In this document: positions 35,363 through 44,541 of the stretch, one piece after another | How positions within the stretch are numbered: the stretch's first letter is position 1 | Layout: every line of letters begins with the position of its first letter | Assembly (NCBI GenBank): GCA_900465675.1 | Contig: UBJR01000021.1 | Span: forward strand, 1-64,000 | Direction of reading: 5' to 3' | DNA from: Hyphomicrobiales bacterium | GTDB taxonomy: Bacteria > Pseudomonadota > Alphaproteobacteria > Rhizobiales > Rhizobiaceae | Length of the DNA: 64,000 nt | The notes under the pieces: model-generated | The model's database searches: none | Seen by the model: the letters and a program-made list of their open reading frames with translations, nothing else | Told to the model about the DNA's origin: nothing | Position numbers and translations under genes: made by a program

Positions 35363-36136
35363 ATGTGTACGCTCTATCGCATGGAAGACAAGGACTGGGT
35401 TACGAAATGGGCTCAGGACGCCGAGAGCCTGATTAACCCGATGCCCGCCTACCAGATCTATACCGACCAGCTTGCGCCAGTCATCAGGAACGTGGCTGAC
35501 GGTCGCAGGCAGGTCGCAAATTGCCGTTGGGGCCTTCCAGCGCCTTTCTACGTGCAAAAAGCAGCGGCGGAGGCGCGTGCTGCAAAAGCCAGGGCAAAGG
35601 GTCTAACTGTCGACATGGAGGAGTTGATCCGCATGGAGCCAGACCGCGGGACACCAAACGTGCGCAAATTGAATCTGCCGCATTGGAAGCGATGGTTCGG
35701 TATCGAACACCGGTGCCTGGTGCCGGTAACGTCATTTGCCGAACCCGATCCAAAAAGCAAGACTGGCAAAGAGGCGACACCCAACGCATGGTTTTCTGCC
35801 GCTCCCGAAAAGCCGCTGATGTTTTTTGCTGGACTGTGGGTGGCGCAATGGAAAAGTGTCAGAAAGGTCAAAGACGGTCTGACAACTGATGATCTTTTTG
35901 GCTTCCTGACCACGGATCCCAATAACGCCGTCCGGCCCGTGCACGAGAAAGCGATGCCTGTGCTCCTGCGCACACGCGAGGAAACTGAACTGTGGATGAC
36001 GGCACCCTGGGACGAAGCAAAGGTGCTCGCCCGCCCACTGCCGGACGATGCCATCATGATCACTTCGCGTGAGCCCTACCAATACAGCATCGTCTCGAAA
36101 ACGGGTGAGCGACTTGCCGAGCCAGCTCTACCGTAA
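35363..36136 (+). CDS. SOS-response-associated peptidase family protein (SRAP, YedK/HMCES)
   Basis: A 257-residue SRAP protein. Cys2 (MCTLYR) is the residue that crosslinks to abasic sites after Met removal; Glu in VTSFAEPDP and His in VHEKAMPVLL complete the active site, with WGLPAPF and FAGLWVAQW as conserved structural segments. YedK/HMCES shields abasic sites in single-stranded DNA. Placement after dinB and the mutasome fits. GGAGGCGGGGATCG precedes the ATG. Confidence 0.88.
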   Translation: MCTLYRMEDKDWVTKWAQDAESLINPMPAYQIYTDQLAPVIRNVADGRRQVANCRWGLPAPFYVQKAAAEARAAKARAKGLTVDMEELIRMEPDRGTPNVRKLNLPHWKRWFGIEHRCLVPVTSFAEPDPKSKTGKEATPNAWFSAAPEKPLMFFAGLWVAQWKSVRKVKDGLTTDDLFGFLTTDPNNAVRPVHEKAMPVLLRTREETELWMTAPWDEAKVLARPLPDDAIMITSREPYQYSIVSKTGERLAEPALP

Positions 36137-36229
36137 AAATCGTGGCCCAGTCGCACGCGAAATCCGGCATCGGGGAAATTCGGACCTGACACTTTGGCGG
36201 GCAAGCGTGCAGTGTATCGCTGGCCCCGC

Positions 36230-37039
36230 TTACGACATCCATTCCTCCACGCTGATCCCGCCATTAGCGGCAATGCCGGTGCAGAGGAAATGAGAAAGCC
36301 TGTCATGGCGAATGACGGCGGCGCTGAGCCTGCCCGTCCGGTAGGCGGCGGTGTCGAGCGCAATGCGATTTTGGTAGATTTCGGGCCACAGAGAGTTCGT
36401 GATGGTGTGGCCATGCACGACGATATGGTCGAACTGCTCGACGTGATCGAGAAATCCCGCACGGATCCATCGCAAGTCGTAATCGGTCTGTGCGGCGAGA
36501 GGGACGCCGGGGCGCACACCTGCATGCACAAAGCAGAAGCTGCCGGCAACCTCATGGGTCACCGCGCCGTTCAGGAGGCCGATATGATGTGGAAAGCGCT
36601 CGCGTATCTCGGTTGCAATCCCAGTAAAATTAGGTACCGGCTGGCGTGAATAAGCGCTGACGGTCGCAACGCCGCCCCAATCCATCCAATTGGTTGCATC
36701 GTCCTCAGCGAGCTCGTCGCGTAGCAGCGAGCGCAGGTAATGATCATGGTTTCCCAATACGAGCCGCGAGCCGGGATAGCGATCAAGAGCGGAAGAAACG
36801 AGATCAAGAACCTCTGGGCTGCGCGGACCCCGGTCGATGAGATCGCCAAGAAACATGATGACGGGCTGCGAGCTACCAGCGCGCTGAATGGCGGCGATAT
36901 GGCCGAGGAGCGCCTCAAGAAGATCGGCGCGTCCGTGAATGTCGCCGATTGCGTAAATATCGGACAATGAAGACTGGCTCCTGATTGTGATTTTCTGGCG
37001 GTAGGTCGCGCTCGATTGGGATGGATAAGAATTTTTCAC
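36230..37039 (-). CDS. metallophosphoesterase, PPP-type Ser/Thr phosphatase-like
   Basis: A 269-residue protein with the complete metal-binding set of PPP phosphatases: YAIGDIHGRADLLE, FLGDLIDRGPRS, LVLGNHDHYLRS, and later CFVHAGVRPGVPL and VVHGHTITN. Relatives dephosphorylate Ser/Thr/Tyr residues or dinucleotide polyphosphates (ApaH). The first 25 residues are not part of the domain and the GTG start is uncertain. Single gene, convergent with the SRAP gene. Confidence 0.85.
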   Translation of the reverse strand: MKNSYPSQSSATYRQKITIRSQSSLSDIYAIGDIHGRADLLEALLGHIAAIQRAGSSQPVIMFLGDLIDRGPRSPEVLDLVSSALDRYPGSRLVLGNHDHYLRSLLRDELAEDDATNWMDWGGVATVSAYSRQPVPNFTGIATEIRERFPHHIGLLNGAVTHEVAGSFCFVHAGVRPGVPLAAQTDYDLRWIRAGFLDHVEQFDHIVVHGHTITNSLWPEIYQNRIALDTAAYRTGRLSAAVIRHDRLSHFLCTGIAANGGISVEEWMS

Positions 37040-37309
37040 CGGAGCCGACCTGCTCCGGTTACCTTGCGGGTGGGCGTCAGCGCAAGCACTTCTTGGGGCG
37101 ATGACCCTTGCAGCCGATGGATTGGTGTCTGCTGCATTTTACCGCGTTCGGTGGGCGATGATCCCGACGCCAATTGCAATCTCTGATCGGTCGGCTATCG
37201 AGATCATCGACTTTCCCGGTGTATAGAGGTCACGGTACCCCATCGTGGCACTCTTGCAAGGTCCCGGCGATCCTCTCCGCCGAGGGTTTTTCCGGAGCCG
37301 GCCCACGGA

Positions 37310-38458
37310 TCAGGCCTTGGTTGCCGCCTTAGGCTTGCCGAGCAGATCCTGCGCAAATGCCTCAACAAGGCCGTAGGGCGCGTCTTCGGCAAACATCAGC
37401 TGGACCAGTTCTGCGGCTTCGATCGCAGCCGAATGGCTGCGCGGGAAGAGTTGCTGTTCGTAGCAAGCAAGTGCCGTCTCGATATCGCCAGGGCTGGCTG
37501 CAATGCTTTTGCCAAGCTCGGCGCCATCGAGCATGGCGAGATTGGCCCCTTCACCGGACGGGATCATCAGATGGGCCGCATCACCAAGCAAGGTGACGCC
37601 TGAAACCCGTTCCCATCGGTGGTCTTGCGGAAGCGTATGAAGGACGCGCGCGACCAGGTTACGCTCGCAATCGGTGATCAGGGCGGTCAGTTCTGGCGCC
37701 CAGCCTTTAAACTCCGCTGCGATCCTGGTCTTCGCGCTGGGGGGATCGGAGAAGTCAATGGCATCGATCCAATGCTTCGGCCGATTTAACGCGACATAGG
37801 CATGGAGCACGGCATTGGGTTCCCGGTGTGCCATGATTCCCTTGCCGGGCGCGAGACCAAACATCGAGCCGCCGCCAACGGCCGCTGCAGTTGCGGGGTG
37901 GCGAGTGTCTGCGTCGTGAAGCCAGGTTTCAACAAACGTCGTTCCCGAATACGCGGGCTTGGCGCCCGAGACGAGGGAGCGAACTTTCGACCACGCGCCG
38001 TCGGCGCCAACCAGCAGGTCGGCCACGGCAGTCGAACCGTTCTCAAACGAAAGAAAATGCCTTCCTCTCCCGAGACGTTCGGCGGTCCTCAGTTTATGTC
38101 CCCATAATACCGTGCCGGGCGGAAGAGAATCCAGAAGGATCCGCCGCAGTTCGCCACGCTGAACTTCAGGACGGCCGCCAGTGCCATCGTCAGGATTGTC
38201 CATCAGGACGTTGCCGTGCATGTCGAGCGCGCGCGACTGCTGCCCTCCAGGATGCACAAGGGCCAGAAACTGTTTATAGAGGTCGGCGTCGCGCAACGCC
38301 AGCTGGCCGTTGAAATCGTGGATGTCGAGCATCCCGCCCTGAGGCCGGGCATCGCGATCGGCATCCGCTTCATAGACGGTTGCGGCAATGCCGTGGATAT
38401 GGAGGACGCGGGCAAGCGTGAGGCCGCCTAGCCCTGCGCCGATAATTGAAACGTTCAC
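37310..38458 (-). CDS. FAD-dependent monooxygenase (TetX-like aromatic hydroxylase fold)
   Basis: A 382-residue flavoprotein. Rossmann FAD motif VSIIGAGLGGLTLARVL at the N-terminus, the DG motif LLVGADGAWSKVRSLV near residue 150, and GVTLLGDAAHLMIPSGEGAN near residue 285. QGGMLDIHD resembles tetracycline-destroying and related xenobiotic hydroxylases. GTG 38458 follows AAGGAG and gives the correct start for the Rossmann strand. Divergent from a TetR gene across paired palindromes, so it is the obvious regulated target. Confidence 0.83.
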   Translation of the reverse strand: MNVSIIGAGLGGLTLARVLHIHGIAATVYEADADRDARPQGGMLDIHDFNGQLALRDADLYKQFLALVHPGGQQSRALDMHGNVLMDNPDDGTGGRPEVQRGELRRILLDSLPPGTVLWGHKLRTAERLGRGRHFLSFENGSTAVADLLVGADGAWSKVRSLVSGAKPAYSGTTFVETWLHDADTRHPATAAAVGGGSMFGLAPGKGIMAHREPNAVLHAYVALNRPKHWIDAIDFSDPPSAKTRIAAEFKGWAPELTALITDCERNLVARVLHTLPQDHRWERVSGVTLLGDAAHLMIPSGEGANLAMLDGAELGKSIAASPGDIETALACYEQQLFPRSHSAAIEAAELVQLMFAEDAPYGLVEAFAQDLLGKPKAATKA

Positions 38459-38474
38459 GAACAATCTCCTTGAA

Positions 38475-38508
38475 TGGAATGTCATTCCATAGTTGGAATG
38501 CCATTCCA
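38475..38508. promoter_or_regulatory. tandem TetR operators
   Basis: TGGAATGTCATTCCA (38475-38489) and TGGAATGCCATTCCA (38494-38508) are two near-identical palindromes with centres 19 bases apart, filling the 68-base divergent gap between the monooxygenase and the TetR gene. They are the expected binding sites of the TetR protein and probably repress both genes. Confidence 0.75.
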
Positions 38509-38526
38509 TTCGTGTCAATATCAACT

Positions 38527-39222
38527 ATGAAAAAAGACAGCAGACGACGGTCCGATTCGCTGACGAGGCAACGCATTATCGAGGCGGCGATAGAGCTGCT
38601 TGACATCGCCGGCACACGCGGCCTGACCTTCCCGGCGCTGGCCGCACACCTCAACACCGGGGCCGGAGCGATATATTATCATGTTGCCCACAAGGCCGAT
38701 CTCCTGATCGCGGCCTGCGACGCAGCTGTCGAAGCCGTCTTGGCGCCGACCTGCGGAGCATCGCCGTTTTTGGAAATCCGTGAAGTTTCGCTCGCTCTCT
38801 TCGATGAGGTCGATAAAAGGCCCTGGATAGCTACGGCCCTTGCCCAGGCACCAGGATCGATGCCATCGATCCGGATCCTCGAACGGTTCGGGCAGCAGAT
38901 CCGAAAGATGGGGATTGATCCGGCGGTTGAGTGGTCGGTCGTGGCCGCCCTATTGAACTATGTTCTGGGTGTTGGGGGGCAGAATGCTGCCAATGCCGAG
39001 ATGGCCCGCGACCTCGGCCTCGATCGAGAATTATTCCTCCGCGCAATGGCAAAGGACTGGTCTAACCTCAATGCCGCTGCGTTTCCGTTCACCCGCAGTA
39101 TGGCGGCTCATCTGCCGGCACACGATGATAGGGCAGATTTCCTGACCGGGCTCGATCTCATCCTGGCGGGTATTAGTGAGCTTGCGACATGGCAGGGACC
39201 AGACGGCAGATCACACCTTTAA
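38527..39222 (+). CDS. TetR-family transcriptional regulator
   Basis: A 231-residue repressor. The N-terminal helix-turn-helix runs LTRQRIIEAAIELLDIAGTR then GLTFPALAAHLNTGAGAIYY with HVAHKADLL (residues ~13-60), the TetR pattern. The rest is a variable helical ligand domain with the TetR_C-like FTRSMAAHLPAHDDRADFLT. ATG 38527 (MKKDSRRR) is preferred over a longer frame through the operators. Its likely ligand is a substrate of the divergent monooxygenase. Confidence 0.83.
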   Translation: MKKDSRRRSDSLTRQRIIEAAIELLDIAGTRGLTFPALAAHLNTGAGAIYYHVAHKADLLIAACDAAVEAVLAPTCGASPFLEIREVSLALFDEVDKRPWIATALAQAPGSMPSIRILERFGQQIRKMGIDPAVEWSVVAALLNYVLGVGGQNAANAEMARDLGLDRELFLRAMAKDWSNLNAAAFPFTRSMAAHLPAHDDRADFLTGLDLILAGISELATWQGPDGRSHL

Positions 39223-39325
39223 CAACGGCTCATCGGCGTTGGGCCCTCCTCCAAATCTGTGCCTGCCCTAGTTCTTGATTGCACGACCACTTTCGCGCCA
39301 CCAAATGCCAGACCGGAGTTTGCAG

Positions 39326-39784
39326 ATGGAATTGAACCGCGTTGAATGGAGCCATCCGAAGACAGCGACTGCCTACAGCCTGGAACACCACAATTTCGAG
39401 TTCTCGCTACGCCGGAACAAGGGCGGCAAGAATCTGGAGACGCTGCAGTTCGGCACAGACGACAATTTCGAAAGCGCTCCCTTCCCTATCAACGAGAAGT
39501 CGGTGTTGGATTACTTCCATGCCCACGAAGAACGGCTGAAGGCACTGTTCACCTTTTCCTTCAAAACCGACGAGGCGTTCCAAGATCGGGCAAATGACTG
39601 GGGAAGCGAATTTCCCGAAGCCGAGATTTTCGTCATCTGGGCCGATTCAAATATGGCCGCGTCTCGCTGGGTGGCGGTCGGTTTCGAAAAGGCCGAAGAC
39701 GCGGAGGTCTTCAAGCACAAATATGTCGACCACCCAGCCAATGCCGAGTTCGAATACAAGAGCACGATGAGCAAGAATGAATGA
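39326..39784 (+). CDS. hypothetical protein, 152 residues
   Basis: Family not recognised. Starts MELNRVEWSHPKTATAYSLE; soluble, acidic, with aromatic-rich segments (KALFTFSFKTDEAFQDRAND, EAEIFVIWADSNMAASRWVA). GGAG lies ten bases before ATG 39326. It stands alone between the TetR gene and the convergent cbpAM pair. Confidence 0.6.
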   Translation: MELNRVEWSHPKTATAYSLEHHNFEFSLRRNKGGKNLETLQFGTDDNFESAPFPINEKSVLDYFHAHEERLKALFTFSFKTDEAFQDRANDWGSEFPEAEIFVIWADSNMAASRWVAVGFEKAEDAEVFKHKYVDHPANAEFEYKSTMSKNE

Positions 39785-39808
39785 CCTGGCAGGCGTTCTC
39801 TGCGGGCA

Positions 39809-40123
39809 TCAGCCCCGATTGAGTGCGCGGCCGAGTGCATTCTGGACCGCGATGTCCTGCGTCGCGATGGCATCCATCAACAAACGCATCCGTTCGCGCA
39901 GACTGTGGAGCTGGTCGACAAGATCAATGACCACGTCGATGCCTGCATCATTGACCCCCATGCTTCCGATCAGGTCTAGAATCAAGCGACCCCTTGCCAC
40001 GTCGGCATCCTCGTAGGAAAAAGCGTCGGGAGATCCAACCGGGATGATCCATCGCTCCTCGACCCACATCTGAAGGGTTGACGTTTCAATCCTCAGGGTA
40101 CGGCAATATTCAAGCTCGTCCAT
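39809..40123 (-). CDS. cbpM: CbpM-like chaperone modulator
   Basis: 104 residues. MDELEYCRTLRIETSTLQMW with VEERWIIPVG resembles the MerR-like helix of CbpM, and a C-terminal helix (VIDLVDQLHSLRERMRLLMD) follows. CbpM binds the J-domain of CbpA and inhibits it. It starts nine bases after the cbpA stop on the same strand, the usual gene order. Confidence 0.75.
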   Translation of the reverse strand: MDELEYCRTLRIETSTLQMWVEERWIIPVGSPDAFSYEDADVARGRLILDLIGSMGVNDAGIDVVIDLVDQLHSLRERMRLLMDAIATQDIAVQNALGRALNRG

Positions 40124-40132
40124 CGCCTCCTC

Positions 40133-41035
40133 CTATGTACGCCGCGGATCATGTGACTTGCCCGCTTCCCAGTTGGTCATGAATTCGTTCAACTCTGCGT
40201 CCGGCGTGCCCTGCAACACGATCTTCAGGACGACGTATTGATCGCCATGGCCACCATGCTTGTTTGGAAAACCCTTGCCCTTGAGACGAAGCGTCTTGCC
40301 GGTGCTGGAATTTGGTGGAACCGAAAGGAACACCGCGCCGGACAGGGTCGGGACCTCCACCTTTGCGCCGAGAACCGCCTCGCGGATTGAAATAGGGACT
40401 TCGGTCCTGACGTCATCGCCCTCAAGGGAGAACTGCCTGTCAGGCAGAACGTGGATTTCGATGAGGGCGTCGCCGGCCGGTCCGTCATTATGGCCCGGTG
40501 CGCCTTTTCCACGAAGGCGCAGGATCTGGCCGTCCCGGACACCAGCCGGGATCTTGAGCTCCAGGGTCCCGCCTTCGGGAAGCGAAACCGTCCTCTTGCC
40601 ACCGTTCGCCGCCTCGCGAAGACTGACCTCCAGTCGATACTGCAGGTCGCCACCTTGGTAAGACGCATTGCCCCTGCTCCTTGCTCCGGAAAAGAAGCTC
40701 GAAAAGATGTCGTCTCTGTCACCGAAATCGGCAAAACCGCCTGCATTATGATAACGGGCGCCGCTGGCCTGATCCGCAGCATAGTCACGATAGTAGCTCC
40801 GCTGTTGCTGCCCTGCGCCCGTCTCGTCGATCTCACCCCTGTCAAATTTGGCGCGCTTGTCTTCGTCACCCAAGATTGCGTAGGCGGCTGACGCTGCCTT
40901 GAATTTCTCCTCCGATGCAGCGTCTCCAGGATTGAGGTCTGGATGCAGTTTCTTGGCAAGCTTGCGGTATGCGGTCTGAATTTCCTTCTGCGATGCGCCT
41001 TTTGCCACACCCAGTGTTTCGTAGGGGTTCGCCAT
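40133..41035 (-). CDS. cbpA: CbpA-type DnaJ co-chaperone
   Basis: About 300 residues. J-domain at the N-terminus with ANPYETLGVAKGASQKEIQ and the HPD motif in KKLHPDLNPGD, then a Gly/Ser-rich linker, and two substrate-binding beta domains (RLEVSLREAANGGKRTVSLP, KIPAGVRDGQILRLRGKG). No zinc-finger Cys, as in CbpA. Start ATG 41035 places the J-domain first; the 58-codon upstream extension is rejected. Partner of DnaK in stress protein folding. Confidence 0.87.
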   Translation of the reverse strand: MANPYETLGVAKGASQKEIQTAYRKLAKKLHPDLNPGDAASEEKFKAASAAYAILGDEDKRAKFDRGEIDETGAGQQQRSYYRDYAADQASGARYHNAGGFADFGDRDDIFSSFFSGARSRGNASYQGGDLQYRLEVSLREAANGGKRTVSLPEGGTLELKIPAGVRDGQILRLRGKGAPGHNDGPAGDALIEIHVLPDRQFSLEGDDVRTEVPISIREAVLGAKVEVPTLSGAVFLSVPPNSSTGKTLRLKGKGFPNKHGGHGDQYVVLKIVLQGTPDAELNEFMTNWEAGKSHDPRRT

Positions 41036-41298
41036 GAGTATCCCGCCATGCACCTTTGTTACATAAGAGATAGTGCTGGCGACTTTGCCTGCAAGAACCT
41101 TGCGGCGTAACACCAGGGGGCTGTCAGGGCGTGCATGAAACGGCTTACATAACGACGGGTGCGCGACCATCGCAGTTGATCTGCACATGGATCGCCAGGT
41201 TTCCCGCACCTCTTGCCCGGTTGGCGCTCAATTGCTGTTGGCTGTCCGGATTACCTTGATCCGGTTGGCCGTGTGAAAGCCGTGCCGGCGACGCGAGC

Positions 41299-41658
41299 CT
41301 AACGAGTGAACGCTCTTGAGGGCGGTTCAGCAAGCGTGATGCGGTTGCCGTCTGGATCGGAAATCTGTGCAATCCGGCCATAGTCACCCTGGGCTTCACC
41401 CACAAGCTGCACACCGATCTTCCGAAGGGCATTTCTGGCATCGGCCATATCAGGCACGACTATCGTCAATCGGCCGGAACCGGCCGTATCACGATCCTCG
41501 AATACCTGAATGTTCGCTCCGGCAACATCGCGCCATTGGATCAATCGCGCCATCGGGCGATCGTCGGCTTCCCGACCGAATAGATAGCTGTAAAATTCTT
41601 CTGCCTTCTTGATGTCGGTGGTCGCGAGTGCGGCGTAGACCCCTTGGATTTGCATCTG
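41299..41658 (-). CDS. VOC-family (glyoxalase/bleomycin-resistance fold) protein
   Basis: About 119 residues forming one VOC module: IQGVYAALATTDIKKAEEFY at the start, an internal RLTIVVPDMADARNALRKIG, and the terminal ISDPDGNRITLAEPP with metal-ligand Glu. Function may be glyoxalase-like, resistance or other. Start could also be ATG 41679, which has AGGAG close upstream. Confidence 0.77.
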   Translation of the reverse strand, partial: QMQIQGVYAALATTDIKKAEEFYSYLFGREADDRPMARLIQWRDVAGANIQVFEDRDTAGSGRLTIVVPDMADARNALRKIGVQLVGEAQGDYGRIAQISDPDGNRITLAEPPSRAFTR

Positions 41659-41749
41659 CCTAGCTCCGCTCGAATCCATTCACTCCTGAAATGATCGAAC
41701 GCCGCGAAGCGTTCCATTTGCCATGAGAGGGCAGCGTTGCGCCTTGATT

Positions 41750-42385
41750 TCACGGTCGCGGTCTCCTGATTGCCCGAACCACGGATTGCGTTCCGCCACC
41801 GGCAAAGAAGCGATCCTTCCCGTCAGATTCCAAGCCGGAAACGCCGATCCCTTCGGGCATCTCGAGGCGTACCAGAACCTCGCCTGTCCCCGGATCAATA
41901 CGGCGTACATCGCTGACGTCGCCTTCCCACGTCCCATGCCACAGTTCACCGTCGACCCAGGTGACGCCGGTCACGACCCGATCGGATTCGATGGTCCGCT
42001 TGATGGCGCCGGTATCCGGATCGATCTCATGGATTTTGCGGCCGCGATGCTGGCCGACCCAAAGGCTGCCCTCACACCAGGCGAGCCCGGAATCGCCACC
42101 GTTTCCGGGCGCCGGAATGGTCGACAGGACCGTGCCGGTCTGAGGATCGATTTTGACGATCCGATCCTCGGCGATCTGGTAGAGAGAGCGGCCGTCGAAT
42201 GCGGTCCCTGCATGCGATGCAACATGGATCGTGCTTACCTCGCTACCCGTTTCCGGATCCAGCGCATGGAGCTTCTCGCCGGAAGCGAACCAGATATGCT
42301 GCCCGTCGAAGGTCACGCCGTTGACCCTTTGGGCACTATCGAAAGGACCGTATTCACGGATGATCTCGGCTGCGGATCGCTTCAT
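41750..42385 (-). CDS. beta-propeller protein, glutaminyl-cyclotransferase/SMP-30-like
   Basis: 211 residues of repeated beta-propeller strands: VNGVTFDGQHIWFASGEKLH, ALDPETGSEVSTI, VKIDPQTGTVLSTI, IDPDTGAIKRTIE, RIDPGTGEVLVRLE. The D-P-x-T-G turns recur about every 40-45 residues. No signal peptide. Possible lactonase or sensor; no catalytic set is obvious. Good ribosome-binding site (GGAGGAATAGGC). It starts 30 bases after the TPR regulator on the same strand. Confidence 0.7.
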   Translation of the reverse strand: MKRSAAEIIREYGPFDSAQRVNGVTFDGQHIWFASGEKLHALDPETGSEVSTIHVASHAGTAFDGRSLYQIAEDRIVKIDPQTGTVLSTIPAPGNGGDSGLAWCEGSLWVGQHRGRKIHEIDPDTGAIKRTIESDRVVTGVTWVDGELWHGTWEGDVSDVRRIDPGTGEVLVRLEMPEGIGVSGLESDGKDRFFAGGGTQSVVRAIRRPRP

Positions 42386-42415
42386 GCCTATTCCTCCATC
42401 ATTATTTTCGCGACG

Positions 42416-43636
42416 CTAGCCGCTCGGGAGCGGTCCCGGGAGTAACAATGTTGTCGGGAAACCGATTGCCGGCGTGCTGATCCAGCGCCGCGCCGGTCCA
42501 TTGCCTACGCTTTCGACCTTGCCCGACGCAGCAAGTGTTTCAAGTGCGCGCTGGACCGTGCGCGTGCTGATCCCGAGCGCGATCGATAAAGCCGAACTCG
42601 ACCAGCTTTCACCGTCGGCAAGGAGGGCGAGCACAGTACCGTTCTCATTATCGATCGGCGGTGCCAGCACCGCGACATCGGCGCCGTTGGCAGGCAGGAG
42701 AACGAAGCCGTCCTGTGTGGCCTCGATGGTCACAAGCCCTTCTAGCGCGGCGCGCAGCCGCCCGACTTCGACCCGCAGACGGGCACGATGGGATTCGTCT
42801 ACATGGCGCGCACCGAAGGCACGGGCGAGCAGAACGCCGCGCGGCAAGTCATCCGGTGCAGCCTCGGCCAACGCGCGCGCCAGTGAAAACAACACTGGCC
42901 TTCCAGCCAAGGAAACGATTCGGGAGCCACGACGGATGGTGAAGCGGCAGGCATCGATGATAAGGCCATCAGAGGAAAGGAGTGCCTCGACCTCATCGAG
43001 GTAAAGGGTGCGTTCGTCGCCGTGGACAATTCTTCGGCCCGCGGGCTCATCGAGAACATGAGCTGCGTTTTGCACTTCCGCAACAAGAGCCGGAATATCG
43101 GCGTCCCTTGCCGCAGATGCCGCGCGCGCAAAAGCCGCGCGGGCGATCTGGATCTTTAGCCGGCGGACTGCAATGCCGGCGACGGTCAGCTCCAGGCTTG
43201 CTCTTGCGGCGGGCGGCAATGGCGATGGATCGAGCATCGCAAGCAGCGTCTCCGCTTCTTCGAGGCGGCCGACAAGCAGCAGGCGGCGAATCTGCAGATT
43301 TCGGGCATGGGCTGCATTCGGCCTGTCGCCGTGCCGCTCGAGCGTCTGGCGCGCCATCTCCAGAGCCTTTTCAGGCCAGCTGAGGTCGCGGCTCACAAGG
43401 GCGATCTCACCTTCCGCCAGCTTGCAGCGGGCGCGAGCCAGCTCTTCGCGGGAGGTGAAGGCGCGGTGAGCGTTTTTCAGGAGCGCCTTGGCCCGCTCGA
43501 AATCACCGAGCTGGGCAAGTGCAATTCCTCTGAGAGCGAGCGCCGGAGCATCGCCACGCAGCGCGACGCGTTTCATAGCGCCGAGCACATCGCCGGCCGC
43601 GAGCGCTTGCGCCGCAGCCGTGATCATCGAGTCCAT
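42416..43636 (-). CDS. TPR-containing transcriptional regulator with helix-turn-helix
   Basis: A 406-residue protein. The N-terminal half is TPR-like helices (LALRGIALAQLGDFERAKAL, RRLLLVGRLEEAETLLAML). The middle has FTIRRGSRIVSLAGRPVLFS then LRVEVGRLRAALEGLVTIEA, resembling an OmpR/BTAD-like winged helix. A second HTH-like segment near the C-terminus (SSALSIALGISTRTVQRALE) looks DeoR-like. The order of sensory TPR and two DNA-binding-like modules is unusual. It faces the DUF899 gene across 106 bases and probably regulates that gene and the propeller gene behind it. Confidence 0.65.
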   Translation of the reverse strand: MDSMITAAAQALAAGDVLGAMKRVALRGDAPALALRGIALAQLGDFERAKALLKNAHRAFTSREELARARCKLAEGEIALVSRDLSWPEKALEMARQTLERHGDRPNAAHARNLQIRRLLLVGRLEEAETLLAMLDPSPLPPAARASLELTVAGIAVRRLKIQIARAAFARAASAARDADIPALVAEVQNAAHVLDEPAGRRIVHGDERTLYLDEVEALLSSDGLIIDACRFTIRRGSRIVSLAGRPVLFSLARALAEAAPDDLPRGVLLARAFGARHVDESHRARLRVEVGRLRAALEGLVTIEATQDGFVLLPANGADVAVLAPPIDNENGTVLALLADGESWSSSALSIALGISTRTVQRALETLAASGKVESVGNGPARRWISTPAIGFPTTLLLPGPLPSG

Positions 43637-43742
43637 TGAATCCCGTCACACTTGTAACTCCCACCCTCCGGTCAATCAGACCTAGGGTAACGCCGATCTG
43701 CCGGCTACGTGAAGCGCCTGCAGAATTTTGATGAGGAGAAAG

Positions 43743-44537
43743 ATGATGACGACCACTGTGACTGGCACGCGCGAGGCATGGCTTTCAGCCCGGCTTGCCC
43801 TTCTTGAAGAAGAAAAAGAGCTGACAAGGCGCAGCGACGAAATCGCGGAGCACCGCCGCCAGCTCCCCTGGGTGAAGATCGACAAACAATATCAGTTGCA
43901 GACAGATGCGGGCATCGTGCCTCTTTCGGCGCTCTTCCGGGGGCGCTCGCAGCTCCTCGTCTACCACTTCATGTTCGGCACGGACTATACAGCGGGCTGC
44001 CCCTCCTGTTCATCGATAGCTGACGGGTTCAACGGCATTTTCGTACATCTGGAAAACCATGACGTCGCCTTCTGGGCCGTTTCGCGCGGACCACTCGTCA
44101 AACTGCAGCAATTCAAGAAGCGTATGGGATGGACCTTCGACTGGGCGTCTTCAGCGGAAAGTGATTTCAATCACGACTTCAATGTCTGGTTCACGCCGGA
44201 GGAGCAGGTGAACGGTGGCATCGAGTACAACTATCGCCGTGAGCCACCGATGCCCGAACCGCTCGCCGAGACGGTGCAACAATGGGAGCTCAAGGGCAGC
44301 GAGGGGCCCGTCGCGCAGATCGCTTCGATGACGGGCACTGATGTCGCAACCTATACACGCGACCGGCCAGGTGTGAGCTCCTTTGCCTTGCATGGCGGCG
44401 AGATTTATCACACCTATTCATCCTACGCCCGCGGGCTGGATGGCCTCTGGGGCATGTATCAATGGCTCGACCGGGCACCACTCGGGCGCAATGAGGAAGG
44501 CGTCTGGTGGCGCCATCACGATCGCTACGGAGTCTAG
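43743..44537 (+). CDS. DUF899 family thioredoxin-like protein
   Basis: A 264-residue DUF899 protein: LVYHFMFGTDYTAGCPSCSS holds the CPSC pair in a thioredoxin-like fold; other conserved parts are FWAVSRGPLVKLQQFKKRMG and WWRHHDRYGV at the C-terminus. Enzymatic role unknown; a redox role is inferred from CxxC. ATG 43743 follows GAGGAGAAAG. Divergent from the TPR regulator. Confidence 0.83.
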   Translation: MMTTTVTGTREAWLSARLALLEEEKELTRRSDEIAEHRRQLPWVKIDKQYQLQTDAGIVPLSALFRGRSQLLVYHFMFGTDYTAGCPSCSSIADGFNGIFVHLENHDVAFWAVSRGPLVKLQQFKKRMGWTFDWASSAESDFNHDFNVWFTPEEQVNGGIEYNYRREPPMPEPLAETVQQWELKGSEGPVAQIASMTGTDVATYTRDRPGVSSFALHGGEIYHTYSSYARGLDGLWGMYQWLDRAPLGRNEEGVWWRHHDRYGV

Positions 44538-44541
44538 CGCC

